In this document: positions 46,369-54,851 of the stretch, one piece after another | Layout: every line of letters starts with the position of its first letter | How positions within the stretch are numbered: the stretch's first letter is position 1 | From: Marinomonas sp. UCMA 3892 | Lineage (GTDB): Bacteria > Pseudomonadota > Gammaproteobacteria > Pseudomonadales > Marinomonadaceae | Direction: 5' to 3' | Assembly (NCBI RefSeq): GCF_012726345.1 | Contig: NZ_PTXN01000010.1 | Span: 62,001-126,000 of the forward strand | Length of the DNA: 64,000 nucleotides | Notes under the pieces: generated by a model | Seen by the model: the letters and a program-made list of their open reading frames with translations, nothing else | What the model was told of the DNA's origin: nothing | Databases searched by the model: none | Made by a program: the position numbers and the translations under genes

Positions 46369-46884
46369 ATGGCAAGTTTACCTATATTCATGACGGCTGT
46401 CGCCAACTCTTCAGACGAGCCAGCTTTCCCATTACTTTTCACTTGGTCGACTCACGAAGCACAAGTCAAAGAAGTGCTAGTGATACCTGACGACGAATGG
46501 CTAGAAAATCATCGTATCGAGCCTAACGCACACGACCTTGATGAACAACAACTCTACGAATTTGGCTTTGAAGCCAGCGATATCTTAGCGGAATGGATCA
46601 ATGAATTTGATACTGACGTGATTTACGCTCTTGAGCCAGAGTCACTTAGTCTTTTAGTCGAAGCTACATACGACATAAAAGGCTTAGAGCCGAGTTTCGA
46701 AGTACAAAGCATTCACTCTTGGTTTCAAGAACGTGACGTTGACCTAGACGACGCCGTAGCAGAACAAGGCCAAACAACGCCTTTACACCTACTGCCGCCA
46801 GATGAACTTGTCATTCAACTGCTACAAATCGCAGTAGAGCACGGCCTAATCGACCCTAACGACATCCCGACAATAGAAGACTAA
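46369..46884 (+). CDS. Acidic protein of unknown function, possible inactive DnaQ-like fold
   Basis: 171 residues, strongly acidic (C-terminal DPNDIPTIED), no membrane span or signal. The opening FPLLFTWSTHEAQVKEVLVIPDDEWLE and the HDLDEQQLYEFGFEASDILAEWINEF segment look to me like a 3'-5' exonuclease (DnaQ/RNase T) fold that has lost its catalytic acidic residues; this is a pattern impression only. No Shine-Dalgarno is seen before the ATG. It is divergent from the M14 gene with a 37-base gap and lies about 100 bases before rraA in the same direction. Confidence 0.65.
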   Translation: MASLPIFMTAVANSSDEPAFPLLFTWSTHEAQVKEVLVIPDDEWLENHRIEPNAHDLDEQQLYEFGFEASDILAEWINEFDTDVIYALEPESLSLLVEATYDIKGLEPSFEVQSIHSWFQERDVDLDDAVAEQGQTTPLHLLPPDELVIQLLQIAVEHGLIDPNDIPTIED

Positions 46885-46935
46885 TCACATCACTGAATAT
46901 TGAATATCCATCAGAACCACTGGCTATTTAACATC

Positions 46936-46980
46936 CACCTACTTAGAGTCAAGGACATACTCTTTGACTCTAAGTAGGTG
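46936..46980 (+). promoter_or_regulatory. Long hairpin covering the rraA ribosome binding site
   Basis: Perfect 17-base inverted repeat (46936-46952 CACCTACTTAGAGTCAA, 46964-46980 TTGACTCTAAGTAGGTG) with an 11-base loop. The right arm contains AGGTG, the only Shine-Dalgarno-like sequence for rraA, 5 bases from its ATG. No T-run follows, so it is not an ordinary terminator. In RNA it would close the ribosome site; in DNA it could be an operator. Confidence 0.8.
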
Positions 46981-46985
46981 CCCAT

Positions 46986-47471
46986 ATGAAAGACCTCCTC
47001 CCAGATCTATGCGACTTATACCCAGAAAAGCTACAAATCGCTGAACCTATTTTTACCTCTTATGGAAAACGCAGTCATTTTTATGGCGAAGTCGTGACCG
47101 TATCCTGTTTTGAAGACAATAGTCGAGTAAGAGAATTAGTCGCTGAAAATGGCAAAGGAAAAGTCATGGTCATTGATGGCGGTGGCAGTAAACGACGCGC
47201 CTTGCTTGGCGATATGTTAGCTGAAAAAGCGGTCGATAATGGCTGGGAAGGATTTGTTATAAATGGAGCAATTCGTGACATAGCAGCTCAATCACAACTA
47301 AACATTGGCATCCACGCTTTATGCGCGCACCCAATGCCAACGGAAAAGCGCGGCTTGGGCGATCTAGGAAAAACACTTCGCTTTGCGGGCATGACGATCG
47401 CCCAAGGGGATTACATTTATTGCGACCTAAATGGTATCGTCGTATCCAAACAACCATTAGCCCTTCCATAG
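46986..47471 (+). CDS. rraA: RraA, regulator of RNase E activity (or RraA-like protein)
   Basis: 161-residue trimeric protein that in E. coli binds RNase E and its degradosome scaffold to reduce mRNA decay; relatives also show aldolase or keto-acid activity. Seen: the N-terminal LPDLCDLYPEKL, MVIDGGGSKRRALLGDMLAEKA and the NGAIRDI loop, characteristic of RraA, and length equal to the E. coli protein (161). A 17-bp hairpin covers its ribosome site and a second hairpin encloses its stop codon. Confidence 0.93.
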   Translation: MKDLLPDLCDLYPEKLQIAEPIFTSYGKRSHFYGEVVTVSCFEDNSRVRELVAENGKGKVMVIDGGGSKRRALLGDMLAEKAVDNGWEGFVINGAIRDIAAQSQLNIGIHALCAHPMPTEKRGLGDLGKTLRFAGMTIAQGDYIYCDLNGIVVSKQPLALP

Positions 47472-47482
47472 AGGGCTAATGG
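47454..47482. other. Hairpin enclosing the rraA stop codon
   Basis: 11-base arms CCATTAGCCCT and AGGGCTAATGG with a 7-base loop containing the TAG stop (47469-47471). There is no T-run on either strand, so it is a weak or factor-dependent terminator at best, or an RNA stability element between the convergent rraA and marC-family genes. Confidence 0.65.
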
Positions 47483-47489
47483 TTCACAA

Positions 47490-48101
47490 CTACAATGACG
47501 CTAGCGTGTGTGTGAACAAACTACGTACGCCGTTAACGAGCATCTGCACCGACATCATCAGCAGCAACATACCCATCAAACGTTCTAACGCTGCCAAGCC
47601 TTTCTCTCTCAATATTCGGTTCAACAAAGGTGCCATTGCTAGAATAGCAACGGAAATAGCCCACGCCGCGCCGACTGAAATCAATAAGTTTTGCTGATCG
47701 TTTGGATAGCTCTTAACCATCACCAGCAAGGTCGCCAAAGTGGAAGGTCCTGCCAACATAGGAATAGAAATCGGTACTATGAATGGTTCCATGACCGGAC
47801 CTGCGTCTTTAGTATAAGGCGAAGGAAAAATCATCTTCAACGCAATAACGAATAATACAACACCACCGGCAATCGAAATGGATTCTGTTTCCAAATGCAA
47901 TAACGCTAAAAACTCCGCACCGAAAAACAAGAAACACACCAGAATAACCAAACCAATCAAACCATCGCGTACCACAATTTGATATTGACGCTTCTGTGGA
48001 ACACCCTTCATTACAGACAACAAAATAGGTATATTACCGAACGGATCGATAACAAACAAAAACAACAGGGTGGCAGATAAAATAGAAAACTCAGCGCTCA
48101 T
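47490..48101 (-). CDS. MarC-family integral membrane protein
   Basis: 203-residue protein of the MarC/YhgN family (UPF0056) with about six hydrophobic spans. Seen: DPFGNIPILLSVMKG near the N-terminus and VPISIPMLAGPSTLATLL in the middle, the conserved segments of the family. Members were once tied to multiple antibiotic resistance, but no transport activity is firmly known. It converges on rraA with an 18-base gap. Confidence 0.9.
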   Translation of the reverse strand: MSAEFSILSATLLFLFVIDPFGNIPILLSVMKGVPQKRQYQIVVRDGLIGLVILVCFLFFGAEFLALLHLETESISIAGGVVLFVIALKMIFPSPYTKDAGPVMEPFIVPISIPMLAGPSTLATLLVMVKSYPNDQQNLLISVGAAWAISVAILAMAPLLNRILREKGLAALERLMGMLLLMMSVQMLVNGVRSLFTHTLASL

Positions 48102-48440
48102 TAGATACTCTGGCTAGTATTACGGGAAATTATGGGCGCATAGTTTAACGCATTACAACTCGTGGTGATAGCTGATGTTATTTGGCTTTTCGCTCTCCCC
48201 TCCCTTCATTCGTTCACCAGCAAAAAAATCAATATTCTCAAAGAAAGCTCTTGTGCTAGCGAATTAATCAACTCGTTTATGTCGCATTGATATCTGCACT
48301 GCAATCTTCAGAGCTTCATAATTCAAATTAATTGATAATTGTCAGTGATCAGTGTAATTCTAATCATTCAATTTGACATCCTTTAGTGTGCTAAGTAGTT
48401 TTATCTAGTCATTTTTTTAATCAAACACAAGGAAAGCCAA
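48102..48440. other. Intergenic region upstream of the butanediol-dehydrogenase-type gene
   Basis: 339 bases between divergent genes with no credible coding frame. A TTGACA at 48373-48378 is a candidate -35 for the dehydrogenase gene, but no good -10 follows at the ideal spacing. AAGGAAAG before 48441 is its ribosome site. Sequences near 48325-48355 are AT-rich with short imperfect repeats (TTGATAATTG, CAGTGATCAGTG) that could be operator DNA. Confidence 0.35.
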
Positions 48441-49499
48441 ATGAAAGCTGCTCGTTTTTATGATAGAGGTGATATCCGTATTGAGGATATTCCAGAACCT
48501 AGTGTTGAACCTGGCACGGTAGGCATTGATGTTGCTTGGTGTGGTATCTGCGGTACTGATCTACATGAGTTTATGGAAGGACCAATTTTTATTCCGCCTT
48601 GTGGCCATCCACACCCTATTTCAGGAGAGTCTGCACCAGTGACCATGGGGCATGAGTTTTCAGGTGTGGTTTACGCTGTTGGTGAAGGCGTAGAAGATAT
48701 TGAAGTCGGCCAACATGTTGTCGTAGAACCTTATATCATTGCCGATGATGTACCTACTGGACCAGGTGAAAACTATCATCTTTCAAAAAACATGAACTTT
48801 ATTGGTCTTGGCGGTTGTGGTGGTGGATTATCCGAAAAAATCGCCGTGAAACGCCGTTGGGTTCATCCTATTGCTAATTCAATTCCATTGGATCAAGCTG
48901 CTTTAATTGAACCGTTGGCTGTTGGCTACCATGCGTTTGTTCGCAGCGGAGCAAAAGCTGGTGATGTTGCCTTAGTTGGCGGCGGTGGTCCTATCGGTTT
49001 GTTGTTATCAGCGGTTTTAAAAGCCAAAGGCATCACTGTCATCATGACAGAGCTGAGTGCAAAGCGTAAAGAAAAAGCCCTTGATACAGGCGTAGCGGAT
49101 TACATTTTAGATCCAACTGAAGTAAACGTTACAGACGAAGTAATGAAAATTACGGAAAATCGTGGAGTGGATGTTGCCTTCGAATGCACCAGTAACAACA
49201 AGGTTTTGGACACTTTAGTGGAAAGCACCAGATCCACAGGGACAATTGTGATTGTCTCCATTTGGAGCCATCCAGCCACAGTAAATGTTCATAGCGTCGT
49301 AATGAAAGAATTAGACATTCGCGGTACGATTGCTTATGTAAACAACCATGCAGAAACCATTAAACTGGTTGAAGAAGGCAAAGTAAACTTAGAGCCTTTT
49401 ATTACTCAGCGAATAGAATTAGATGACCTTATTTCTCAAGGGTTCGATACGTTAATTCATAATAATGAATCCGCTGTGAAAATTATTGTTCGTCCTTAA
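48441..49499 (+). CDS. Zinc-dependent alcohol dehydrogenase, (R,R)-butanediol dehydrogenase type
   Basis: 352-residue medium-chain dehydrogenase. Seen: catalytic zinc ligands in WCGICGTDLHEF, the GHEFSG motif and IEPLAVGYHA, NAD-binding GGGGPIGLLL, and the family-specific C-terminal TIVIVSIWSHP. As in Bacillus-type acetoin/2,3-butanediol dehydrogenases, the four structural-zinc cysteines are missing: the corresponding stretch (IIADDVPTGPGENYHLSKN) has none. Probable reaction is acetoin to 2,3-butanediol or a similar polyol step. No acetoin synthesis or breakdown genes are near. A hairpin terminator follows. Confidence 0.88.
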   Translation: MKAARFYDRGDIRIEDIPEPSVEPGTVGIDVAWCGICGTDLHEFMEGPIFIPPCGHPHPISGESAPVTMGHEFSGVVYAVGEGVEDIEVGQHVVVEPYIIADDVPTGPGENYHLSKNMNFIGLGGCGGGLSEKIAVKRRWVHPIANSIPLDQAALIEPLAVGYHAFVRSGAKAGDVALVGGGGPIGLLLSAVLKAKGITVIMTELSAKRKEKALDTGVADYILDPTEVNVTDEVMKITENRGVDVAFECTSNNKVLDTLVESTRSTGTIVIVSIWSHPATVNVHSVVMKELDIRGTIAYVNNHAETIKLVEEGKVNLEPFITQRIELDDLISQGFDTLIHNNESAVKIIVRP

Positions 49500-49506
49500 T
49501 GCCACC

Positions 49507-49544
49507 GAATGGTATCGGCTTGTACCTGGTACCATTCTCTTTTT
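49507..49544 (+). terminator. Terminator after the dehydrogenase gene
   Basis: GAATGGTA / TACCATTC arms with a 15-base loop followed by TCTTTTTC. Confidence 0.75.
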
Positions 49545-49580
49545 CTTCAATAACAAGACAGCAAATAACGCTCTAAGCGT

Positions 49581-50048
49581 TTATTCAAACCTTCTTTCCA
49601 TTACAAAATTAGTCAGCTCTTGCCCACGTACAGATATTCTCTGCTCATTCATAACCAAAAAACCAAAGTGTTCAAAGAAAGGTCTAGCGGTAATACTCAC
49701 ATGAGAATAAAGACGAGAAACGCCTCGTTCATCTGCTAAGGCTAAAATATGGTTCATCAACGCTTTTCCAATGCCTTGACCTTGATATTCATGATGACAA
49801 AAGAAATGATCAATCAAACCATCTGGCTGTAAGTCGCAATAACCAACTATCGCACCATTCAATTCTGAGACAAAAGGTTGAAGATCGTTCATCTTGTTTT
49901 GCCAAACAGATATATCAAAAGACTCTGGTGCCCAAGCTTCGACCTGATCCTGAGAGTAATTCCGAGCATTAACAACGCGAACCGTATTGAAAAATAAATG
50001 CCAAAGAGTGTCAGCATCGTCAGATTGATATGGGCGAATTTTGATCAT
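49581..50048 (-). CDS. GNAT-family N-acetyltransferase
   Basis: 155-residue single-domain acetyltransferase, YafP-like by its start MIKIRPYQSDDADTLWHLFF and the region VNARNYSQDQVEAWAP. The acetyl-CoA pyrophosphate loop is HHEYQGQGIGKALM and the C-terminal strand ends FFEHFGFLV. Substrate unknown. GGAGATATC precedes the ATG at 50048. It is convergent with the dehydrogenase and divergent from the ParB-like gene. Confidence 0.9.
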   Translation of the reverse strand: MIKIRPYQSDDADTLWHLFFNTVRVVNARNYSQDQVEAWAPESFDISVWQNKMNDLQPFVSELNGAIVGYCDLQPDGLIDHFFCHHEYQGQGIGKALMNHILALADERGVSRLYSHVSITARPFFEHFGFLVMNEQRISVRGQELTNFVMERRFE

Positions 50049-50178
50049 GATATCTCCGTATAAAATTCATATGAATTAATAACAGCGTTAATACTATTGC
50101 AAAAATGACCATCAAAATATTAATGTCACAATAGCTCTGTAGAATGACCGTTCGAATTGAGCCCTAAGGAACTATTTA

Positions 50179-51096
50179 ATGAAATTTAAAGCTCTGTTAT
50201 CACTGCTTTCCGCTGTATTAATTATTGTTTCTACGTTTGCCAATGCCGAGACGTTATACGCCGGTAAAGTAACTCAAGTAACGCTTCGCGATTTGATCCC
50301 TACTCAACCATCGATTGGATATGATCAGGTGTATTACAAATTGGGACGCTATAAGCTGGATAGTAAGAAAAAATTTGATGAAATCTGTGAGGCAAATGGC
50401 CAAAAGGGCTTGGCGCATTTCGATACAAACTCAACATCAAACGATGCCACAAGTTATCAATGCGATGAACCAGTAGGTTCACGCCTTAAAGACATGAAAA
50501 CCATTGTGATTGCCCCTAACGGCCATTACTACTTAACAGATGGACACCATACTTTTAATGCATTTTGGCATATGCAAGGTGGTGGAGAGCAATTTAAAAT
50601 TAACGTTGTTGTCGCCAAAGATTATCGTAATCTAACCAATATGAGTCAATTCTGGAGCGCGATGGTAGCTGATGGCAATACTTGGCTACAAAACAGCAAA
50701 GGCAATACCATTTCTTATAAAGCTTTACCAACATCACTTGGAATGGAACATTTCGAAAACGATAAATACCGCTCACTTATGTACTTTTCACGGGATATTG
50801 CTTGGGATAAACCAGCGGCGCCAGTGCCCTTTCTAGAGTTTTACTGGTCACGAGAATTACGTAAAGACATTGATCTCGATAAGTACGACCTAACCACGAA
50901 AGAAGGCTATCGCCAAGCAGTCTCTGACGTTAGCCATTACTTAGTAGCCATGAAAAGCGACAATGTGGGTGGTTCTGGAAAATCGACAAAAGAGATGGGA
51001 CAGTTCGATAGCTTCGATGAAAAGAACCTAAATAAATTGTTCGATGCCAAAAAAGGTAAAGCGACGTTTATGCTGCAATATAAGAACAATCTATAA
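50179..51096 (+). CDS. Exported ParB-like (ParBc_2 type) protein
   Basis: 305 residues with a clear signal peptide (about 1-23, ending FANAE), so exported to the periplasm or beyond. The mature protein has a ParB/sulfiredoxin-like core: LYAGKVTQVTLRDLIPTQPSIGYDQV followed later by YLTDGHHTFNAF, in which DGHHT is the phosphate- or nucleotide-binding motif of that superfamily. I associate this architecture with the Pfam ParBc_2 family of uncharacterised secreted proteins. The C-terminal half (about 150-305) is aromatic-rich without known motifs. TAAGGAAC precedes the ATG. It is not a chromosome-partition protein. Confidence 0.8.
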   Translation: MKFKALLSLLSAVLIIVSTFANAETLYAGKVTQVTLRDLIPTQPSIGYDQVYYKLGRYKLDSKKKFDEICEANGQKGLAHFDTNSTSNDATSYQCDEPVGSRLKDMKTIVIAPNGHYYLTDGHHTFNAFWHMQGGGEQFKINVVVAKDYRNLTNMSQFWSAMVADGNTWLQNSKGNTISYKALPTSLGMEHFENDKYRSLMYFSRDIAWDKPAAPVPFLEFYWSRELRKDIDLDKYDLTTKEGYRQAVSDVSHYLVAMKSDNVGGSGKSTKEMGQFDSFDEKNLNKLFDAKKGKATFMLQYKNNL

Positions 51097-51428
51097 GCTG
51101 AAATCTTGCTCTTTGCACCACTTTGCGCTTCTTCTAAAGTTTTTTGACAGAAGCGCCATAACAATGTTTGATGCGTTTCAACATATATATCCAATTAGTC
51201 AGAACATTAAACCTTCAACATCCTCAAATGCACCACAGTCCATTAATTTCATGAATTAAATATGCAAAAAATTCTCTATTTTCCGGTTATGTAGACCAAT
51301 TTAAACGCTTTATAACAGTGTCAGGATCAGTGAATTTATTTCACTATTCCAGTGAAAATACGTCGTTTGTTGAGCGGGATCAGTGGCCCTATTATCAGCG
51401 CACAAACCAAGCCGAAGGGGAAAACACC
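51097..51428. other. Intergenic region after the ParB-like gene
   Basis: 332 bases. I see no gene, terminator hairpin or repeat in it, except that an open frame beginning at 51318 merely extends the small frame starting at 51429 without a ribosome site of its own. Confidence 0.4.
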
Positions 51429-51584
51429 ATGAAAAAAATTGCGACAAAAGACATTCTACAAAAAGTCAAAAATGCACTGACTCGCGCTTATGCAGTATAT
51501 ATGATGAAAGGTAACTTCTACACACTATCAACCTTCAATATTAACCGAGTTAGACGTATTAATTGGAGTGGTTGCGACTTATAG
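51429..51584 (+). CDS. Candidate 51-residue small protein
   Basis: Begins at an ATG with AAGGGG eight to nine bases upstream. The product is basic and possibly amphipathic (MKKIATKDILQKVKNALTR, then AYAVYMMKGNFYTLSTF) and ends NWSGCDL. No family recognised. The good ribosome site and lysine-rich start favour a real gene; its short length leaves chance open. It sits between the exported ParB-like gene and the lipase gene, all on the same strand. Confidence 0.4.
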   Translation: MKKIATKDILQKVKNALTRAYAVYMMKGNFYTLSTFNINRVRRINWSGCDL

Positions 51585-51738
51585 TTTTTTATAATTTTGT
51601 GCTATCACCTCTTCTTCGATACTTTGGTAAGTCATGTTCCAACTTGCCAAAGCTATCAGCCCAAGACAAACCTCTGTTAGTAAAAGCTATTTTTTAGTAC
51701 TCTGCGTTTCCTATTTACTATATAGTTTTTATTTTCTC

Positions 51739-52608
51739 ATGCTTAAAAACACCTTCATTTTACTGTCTCTTCTGATTGTTATGCCTTTCCAATTGGCGTT
51801 TGCAGCCCCCGACTTCGCCATTATTAAAGCTCAAGCCAAATTATCAGACGATACTTATCTAGAAGCCAATACGCTGGAACAACGCCTTCAAGAACAAGGT
51901 CAAACATTAGTACATCAGTCTTTAATTCCCTTATCCCAAGTGAGTTATTTTTTAAGCCGTGCTAATGGTGTTCAAACCATTGCCATTCGAGGCACTGCTA
52001 ATTTAGAAAATGCCATGTTGGATTTAGATCTTGAGTTAAAGCCAGACGCTATTCTTGATATAAAACTGCATCAAGGTTTTGGCTCTGGTGCAAAAGCCGT
52101 TTACGAGGACATCAAACCTTTTCTCGCTAAAAATCAGCCAATCCACCTAACGGGACACAGTTTGGGTGGCGCTATTGCTGTCATATTGGCTATGTATTTA
52201 CAAAAAGATGGCCTCCCTGTGGAACAAGTAATTACCTTTGGCCAACCAAAAGTCACCAATGTCACAGGTGCAAATAAATTCGATGACTTACCTTTAGTCA
52301 GAGTGGTAACGCTTAACGATATCGTTCCTTTGGTTCCACCTATTAGCCCGATGCAAATTAGAGATTTGGATATTTTTTGGCATATGGGCGAAGAAGTAAT
52401 TTTATTAGGCAATAAAGAATTCACCCAAACTAATGGCGTAAAAAGTATGCTAAGAGCCACAAAATTCACCACGTCGATTCCAAGCGATAAGAATCTATTG
52501 GCACATCAAATGGCGACGTATCTGAGCTTAATAGAGCAACTACAAGCCTCACCGAAAAAAATTCCTTATAAAACTGATATTAGTCTATTCGGTTTTTCAT
52601 TCGACTAG
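51739..52608 (+). CDS. Secreted class 3 lipase
   Basis: 289 residues from the ATG at 51739, which opens directly onto a signal peptide (MLKNTFILLSLLIVMPFQ ... AFA before APDF). An upstream ATG at 51634 with GGTAAG nearby would give a second hydrophobic segment and is less likely. The catalytic serine is in HLTGHSLGGAIAV; the aspartate is probably in VVTLNDIVPLVPP and the histidine near FWHMGEE or LLAHQM. Other class 3 lipase features are IAIRGTANLENAMLD and VEQVITFGQPKVT. Probably an esterase or lipase on envelope or external lipids. Confidence 0.85.
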   Translation: MLKNTFILLSLLIVMPFQLAFAAPDFAIIKAQAKLSDDTYLEANTLEQRLQEQGQTLVHQSLIPLSQVSYFLSRANGVQTIAIRGTANLENAMLDLDLELKPDAILDIKLHQGFGSGAKAVYEDIKPFLAKNQPIHLTGHSLGGAIAVILAMYLQKDGLPVEQVITFGQPKVTNVTGANKFDDLPLVRVVTLNDIVPLVPPISPMQIRDLDIFWHMGEEVILLGNKEFTQTNGVKSMLRATKFTTSIPSDKNLLAHQMATYLSLIEQLQASPKKIPYKTDISLFGFSFD

Positions 52609-52750
52609 CCTTTTCTATATCGGCCTATTTAGCTAACAAGCAAGCAACACCAATCAACTTTCCAATGTTAAAAACGCAACGCGATTTATAAAACGTCACG
52701 TTGCGCATTTCGTCACATCTAATTGAATATAAACAGTTAAAAAGAATAAT

Positions 52751-52769
52751 AAGAAGCGTTATCATTATT
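52751..52769. promoter_or_regulatory. Fur-box-like site upstream of the siderophore importer
   Basis: AAGAAGCGTTATCATTATT matches 12 of 19 positions of the Fur consensus GATAATGATAATCATTATC, with nearly the whole right half intact. It lies about 100 bases before the substrate-binding protein gene, as expected for iron-dependent repression. Confidence 0.6.
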
Positions 52770-52872
52770 ATAGTTTATTGGCCTACCAAGCGTTTCAAGT
52801 ATTCTTGGTTACTTGTTTTTCAACAATTCCCCATTAAAACTGCTGTAGATATTCAAATCAAAGGAATCCGTT

Positions 52873-53814
52873 ATGTTGCTTAATCGCCTCTTTTTAAAAA
52901 ACATCTTGCTCTATGCCTGCATCACAACATCGTTCAGTGCTTTTTCCGAAGAACATAGTGTCACTACCAAATATGGCGAAGTGAAAGTTAACGACGATGT
53001 AAAACGCATAGTGACATTATCCGAAGATGCTCTAGACAGCGCAATTGCTCTGGGTGTGAAACCTCTAGGAGCTATTGCGACTCGTGGTGGAGATTCTGTA
53101 GCTGAATATATTCAAAAACGCGCGAGTGGCGTTAATATAGTAGGCACTTCTCGTCAAAATAATCTTGAAGCTATTGCTGCACAACGTCCAGATTTGATCC
53201 TAGCATCTACGAACTTACCTCAAGATCAATACAACATTCTGTCTAAAATTGCACCAACCATCGTCCCACTTTCCCCTGGAATGGTATCCGATAGCTGGAT
53301 AACCATTGCTAAAGTGTATGCCCAAGCACTAAATAAAAGCGAGCAGATGGATGACATTCTAAATAATATAAAAGACCGTGAAAACGCTCTGAAAGATGTC
53401 ATTACCGCCAAGCTACCAAAAAACGAACGCTCTGCAACATTAGCGCGCTGGATGCCTCAAGGCCCTATCGTTATGTCATCACAGATTTTCTCTACTGATG
53501 TTCTCGCAGCAACTGGGTTTATCATCAACGATGCAGGCGTGATAAAAGAAGGCCGTCCACATAGCAGTCCTCTTAGCTTAGAAAACTTATCTAAAGTCGA
53601 TAGTGACTGGTTGTTCTTGGCAACACTCAACACTGAAGGTAAAGATGCACTTGAAGCTGCCAAAACATCGCCCTCTTTCTTTCGCCTTAAAGTGGTAAAA
53701 AAAGACAAAGTTATTACGGTAAATGGTCAACTATGGACAAGTGCCGCTGGCCCACTTGCCGCACATGCCATTCTTGATGACATCAAAACTATGATTGATC
53801 ACAACATCAAATAA
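52873..53814 (+). CDS. Iron-siderophore ABC transporter substrate-binding protein
   Basis: 313-residue periplasmic FecB/FhuD-type protein with an N-terminal signal peptide (about 1-24, ending FSAFS). Seen: VKRIVTLSEDALDSAIALGVKPLGAI and AIAAQRPDLILAS, the conserved segments of cluster-8 binding proteins, and the closing strand LKVVKKDKVITVNGQLW. It hands a ferric siderophore (type unknown) to the two permeases downstream. AGGAATCCGTT precedes the ATG. First gene of the four-gene importer; a Fur-like site lies upstream. No outer-membrane TonB receptor is in the window. Confidence 0.92.
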   Translation: MLLNRLFLKNILLYACITTSFSAFSEEHSVTTKYGEVKVNDDVKRIVTLSEDALDSAIALGVKPLGAIATRGGDSVAEYIQKRASGVNIVGTSRQNNLEAIAAQRPDLILASTNLPQDQYNILSKIAPTIVPLSPGMVSDSWITIAKVYAQALNKSEQMDDILNNIKDRENALKDVITAKLPKNERSATLARWMPQGPIVMSSQIFSTDVLAATGFIINDAGVIKEGRPHSSPLSLENLSKVDSDWLFLATLNTEGKDALEAAKTSPSFFRLKVVKKDKVITVNGQLWTSAAGPLAAHAILDDIKTMIDHNIK

Positions 53815-53831
53815 CAAGATAAATACCCTAG

Positions 53832-54851
53832 ATGATTAGTTGGTTTTATATAGCTCCTGCACAACGACCATTGTTTAGTGTTTTTGTGTCAGCACTTTTT
53901 GTGCTGGCACTTTGCTGTTTTTGCAGTTTATTGTTTGGAGCTGGCGGCTTAAGCCTTCAAGCTTCCTTTCAAACACTATTAGGTAATGGTTCTGCAGACG
54001 CTCAATTCACTGTATTTCATTTACGCGCCAACAGAACACTGGTTGGTTTATTTGTCGGTTTAACTCTGGGTATTGCTGGTGCTCTCATGCAAGCCGTTGC
54101 TCGTAATCCATTGGCAGAGCCAGGCTTGCTCGGCGTCAGTGCAGGAAGCTCTTTTGCAGTTGCCATTACCTTGGTGCTCGGTGCAAGTACGGCCACATTA
54201 ACCGTGGGTGTAGCTCAGTTTGGTGCTTTGTTAGGCTGTTTGTGTGTACTTAGCGTCGCTCGCATGCAAGGGCAACAAAACGACCCCATTCGGTTAGTAC
54301 TGGCTGGCGCAGCGCTTTCCAGTCTGTTGCTTGCTGTGACTTCTCTATTGTTACTATTTGACCAAAGAGCCGCCGATGAAATTCGCTTTTGGATAACAGG
54401 CAGCGTCGCTGGTCGGGACACTAATACCCTATTCTCAGTTTTGCCTTCGATGCTGATTGCGATAATTTGCATTTTATATACAGCGAAGCCATTAGCTTCC
54501 CTAGCACTTGGGGAACGCGTTGCTATTGGACTTGGCCATAAACCTCAACGAGTTCGCGCTGTAGTTATCGTCGCAGTTGCTTTGTTAGTAGGTGGTGCAA
54601 CCGCAATTGCTGGACCGGTCGCCTTTATTGGCCTCGTTGTACCTTTCGCAGCACGCGCCTTAGTGGGGCCTGATATTCGCCGCACTCTATGGCTATGCTT
54701 ACCTCTAGGGCCAATTATTGTAATTTCTGCAGATGTTGTATCACGCCTTGTTGCTCAACCAGCAGAAATGCCATTAGGAGTGCTAACCGCGATTATTGGG
54801 GCCCCGGTACTACTGTTGATTGTGCGATCTAGAAGAATGCCTACCTTATGA
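53832..54851 (+). CDS. FecCD-family siderophore ABC permease 1
   Basis: 339-residue inner-membrane permease with about nine to ten spans. Seen: FHLRANRTLVGLFVGLTLGIAGALMQAVARNPLAEPGLLGVSAGS-type segment of the FecCD/BtuC family and the C-terminal GPVAFIGLVVPFAARAL region. Begins 17 bases after the binding-protein gene; its stop overlaps the next ATG by 4 bases (ATGA at 54848-54851). It pairs with the next permease as a heterodimer. Confidence 0.93.
   Translation: MISWFYIAPAQRPLFSVFVSALFVLALCCFCSLLFGAGGLSLQASFQTLLGNGSADAQFTVFHLRANRTLVGLFVGLTLGIAGALMQAVARNPLAEPGLLGVSAGSSFAVAITLVLGASTATLTVGVAQFGALLGCLCVLSVARMQGQQNDPIRLVLAGAALSSLLLAVTSLLLLFDQRAADEIRFWITGSVAGRDTNTLFSVLPSMLIAIICILYTAKPLASLALGERVAIGLGHKPQRVRAVVIVAVALLVGGATAIAGPVAFIGLVVPFAARALVGPDIRRTLWLCLPLGPIIVISADVVSRLVAQPAEMPLGVLTAIIGAPVLLLIVRSRRMPTL

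Noticed and set aside
52701..52883. 60-codon plus-strand frame overlapping the siderophore-binding gene start
   Set aside because: It runs through the Fur-like site and promoter region, has no ribosome site and overlaps a well-supported start.
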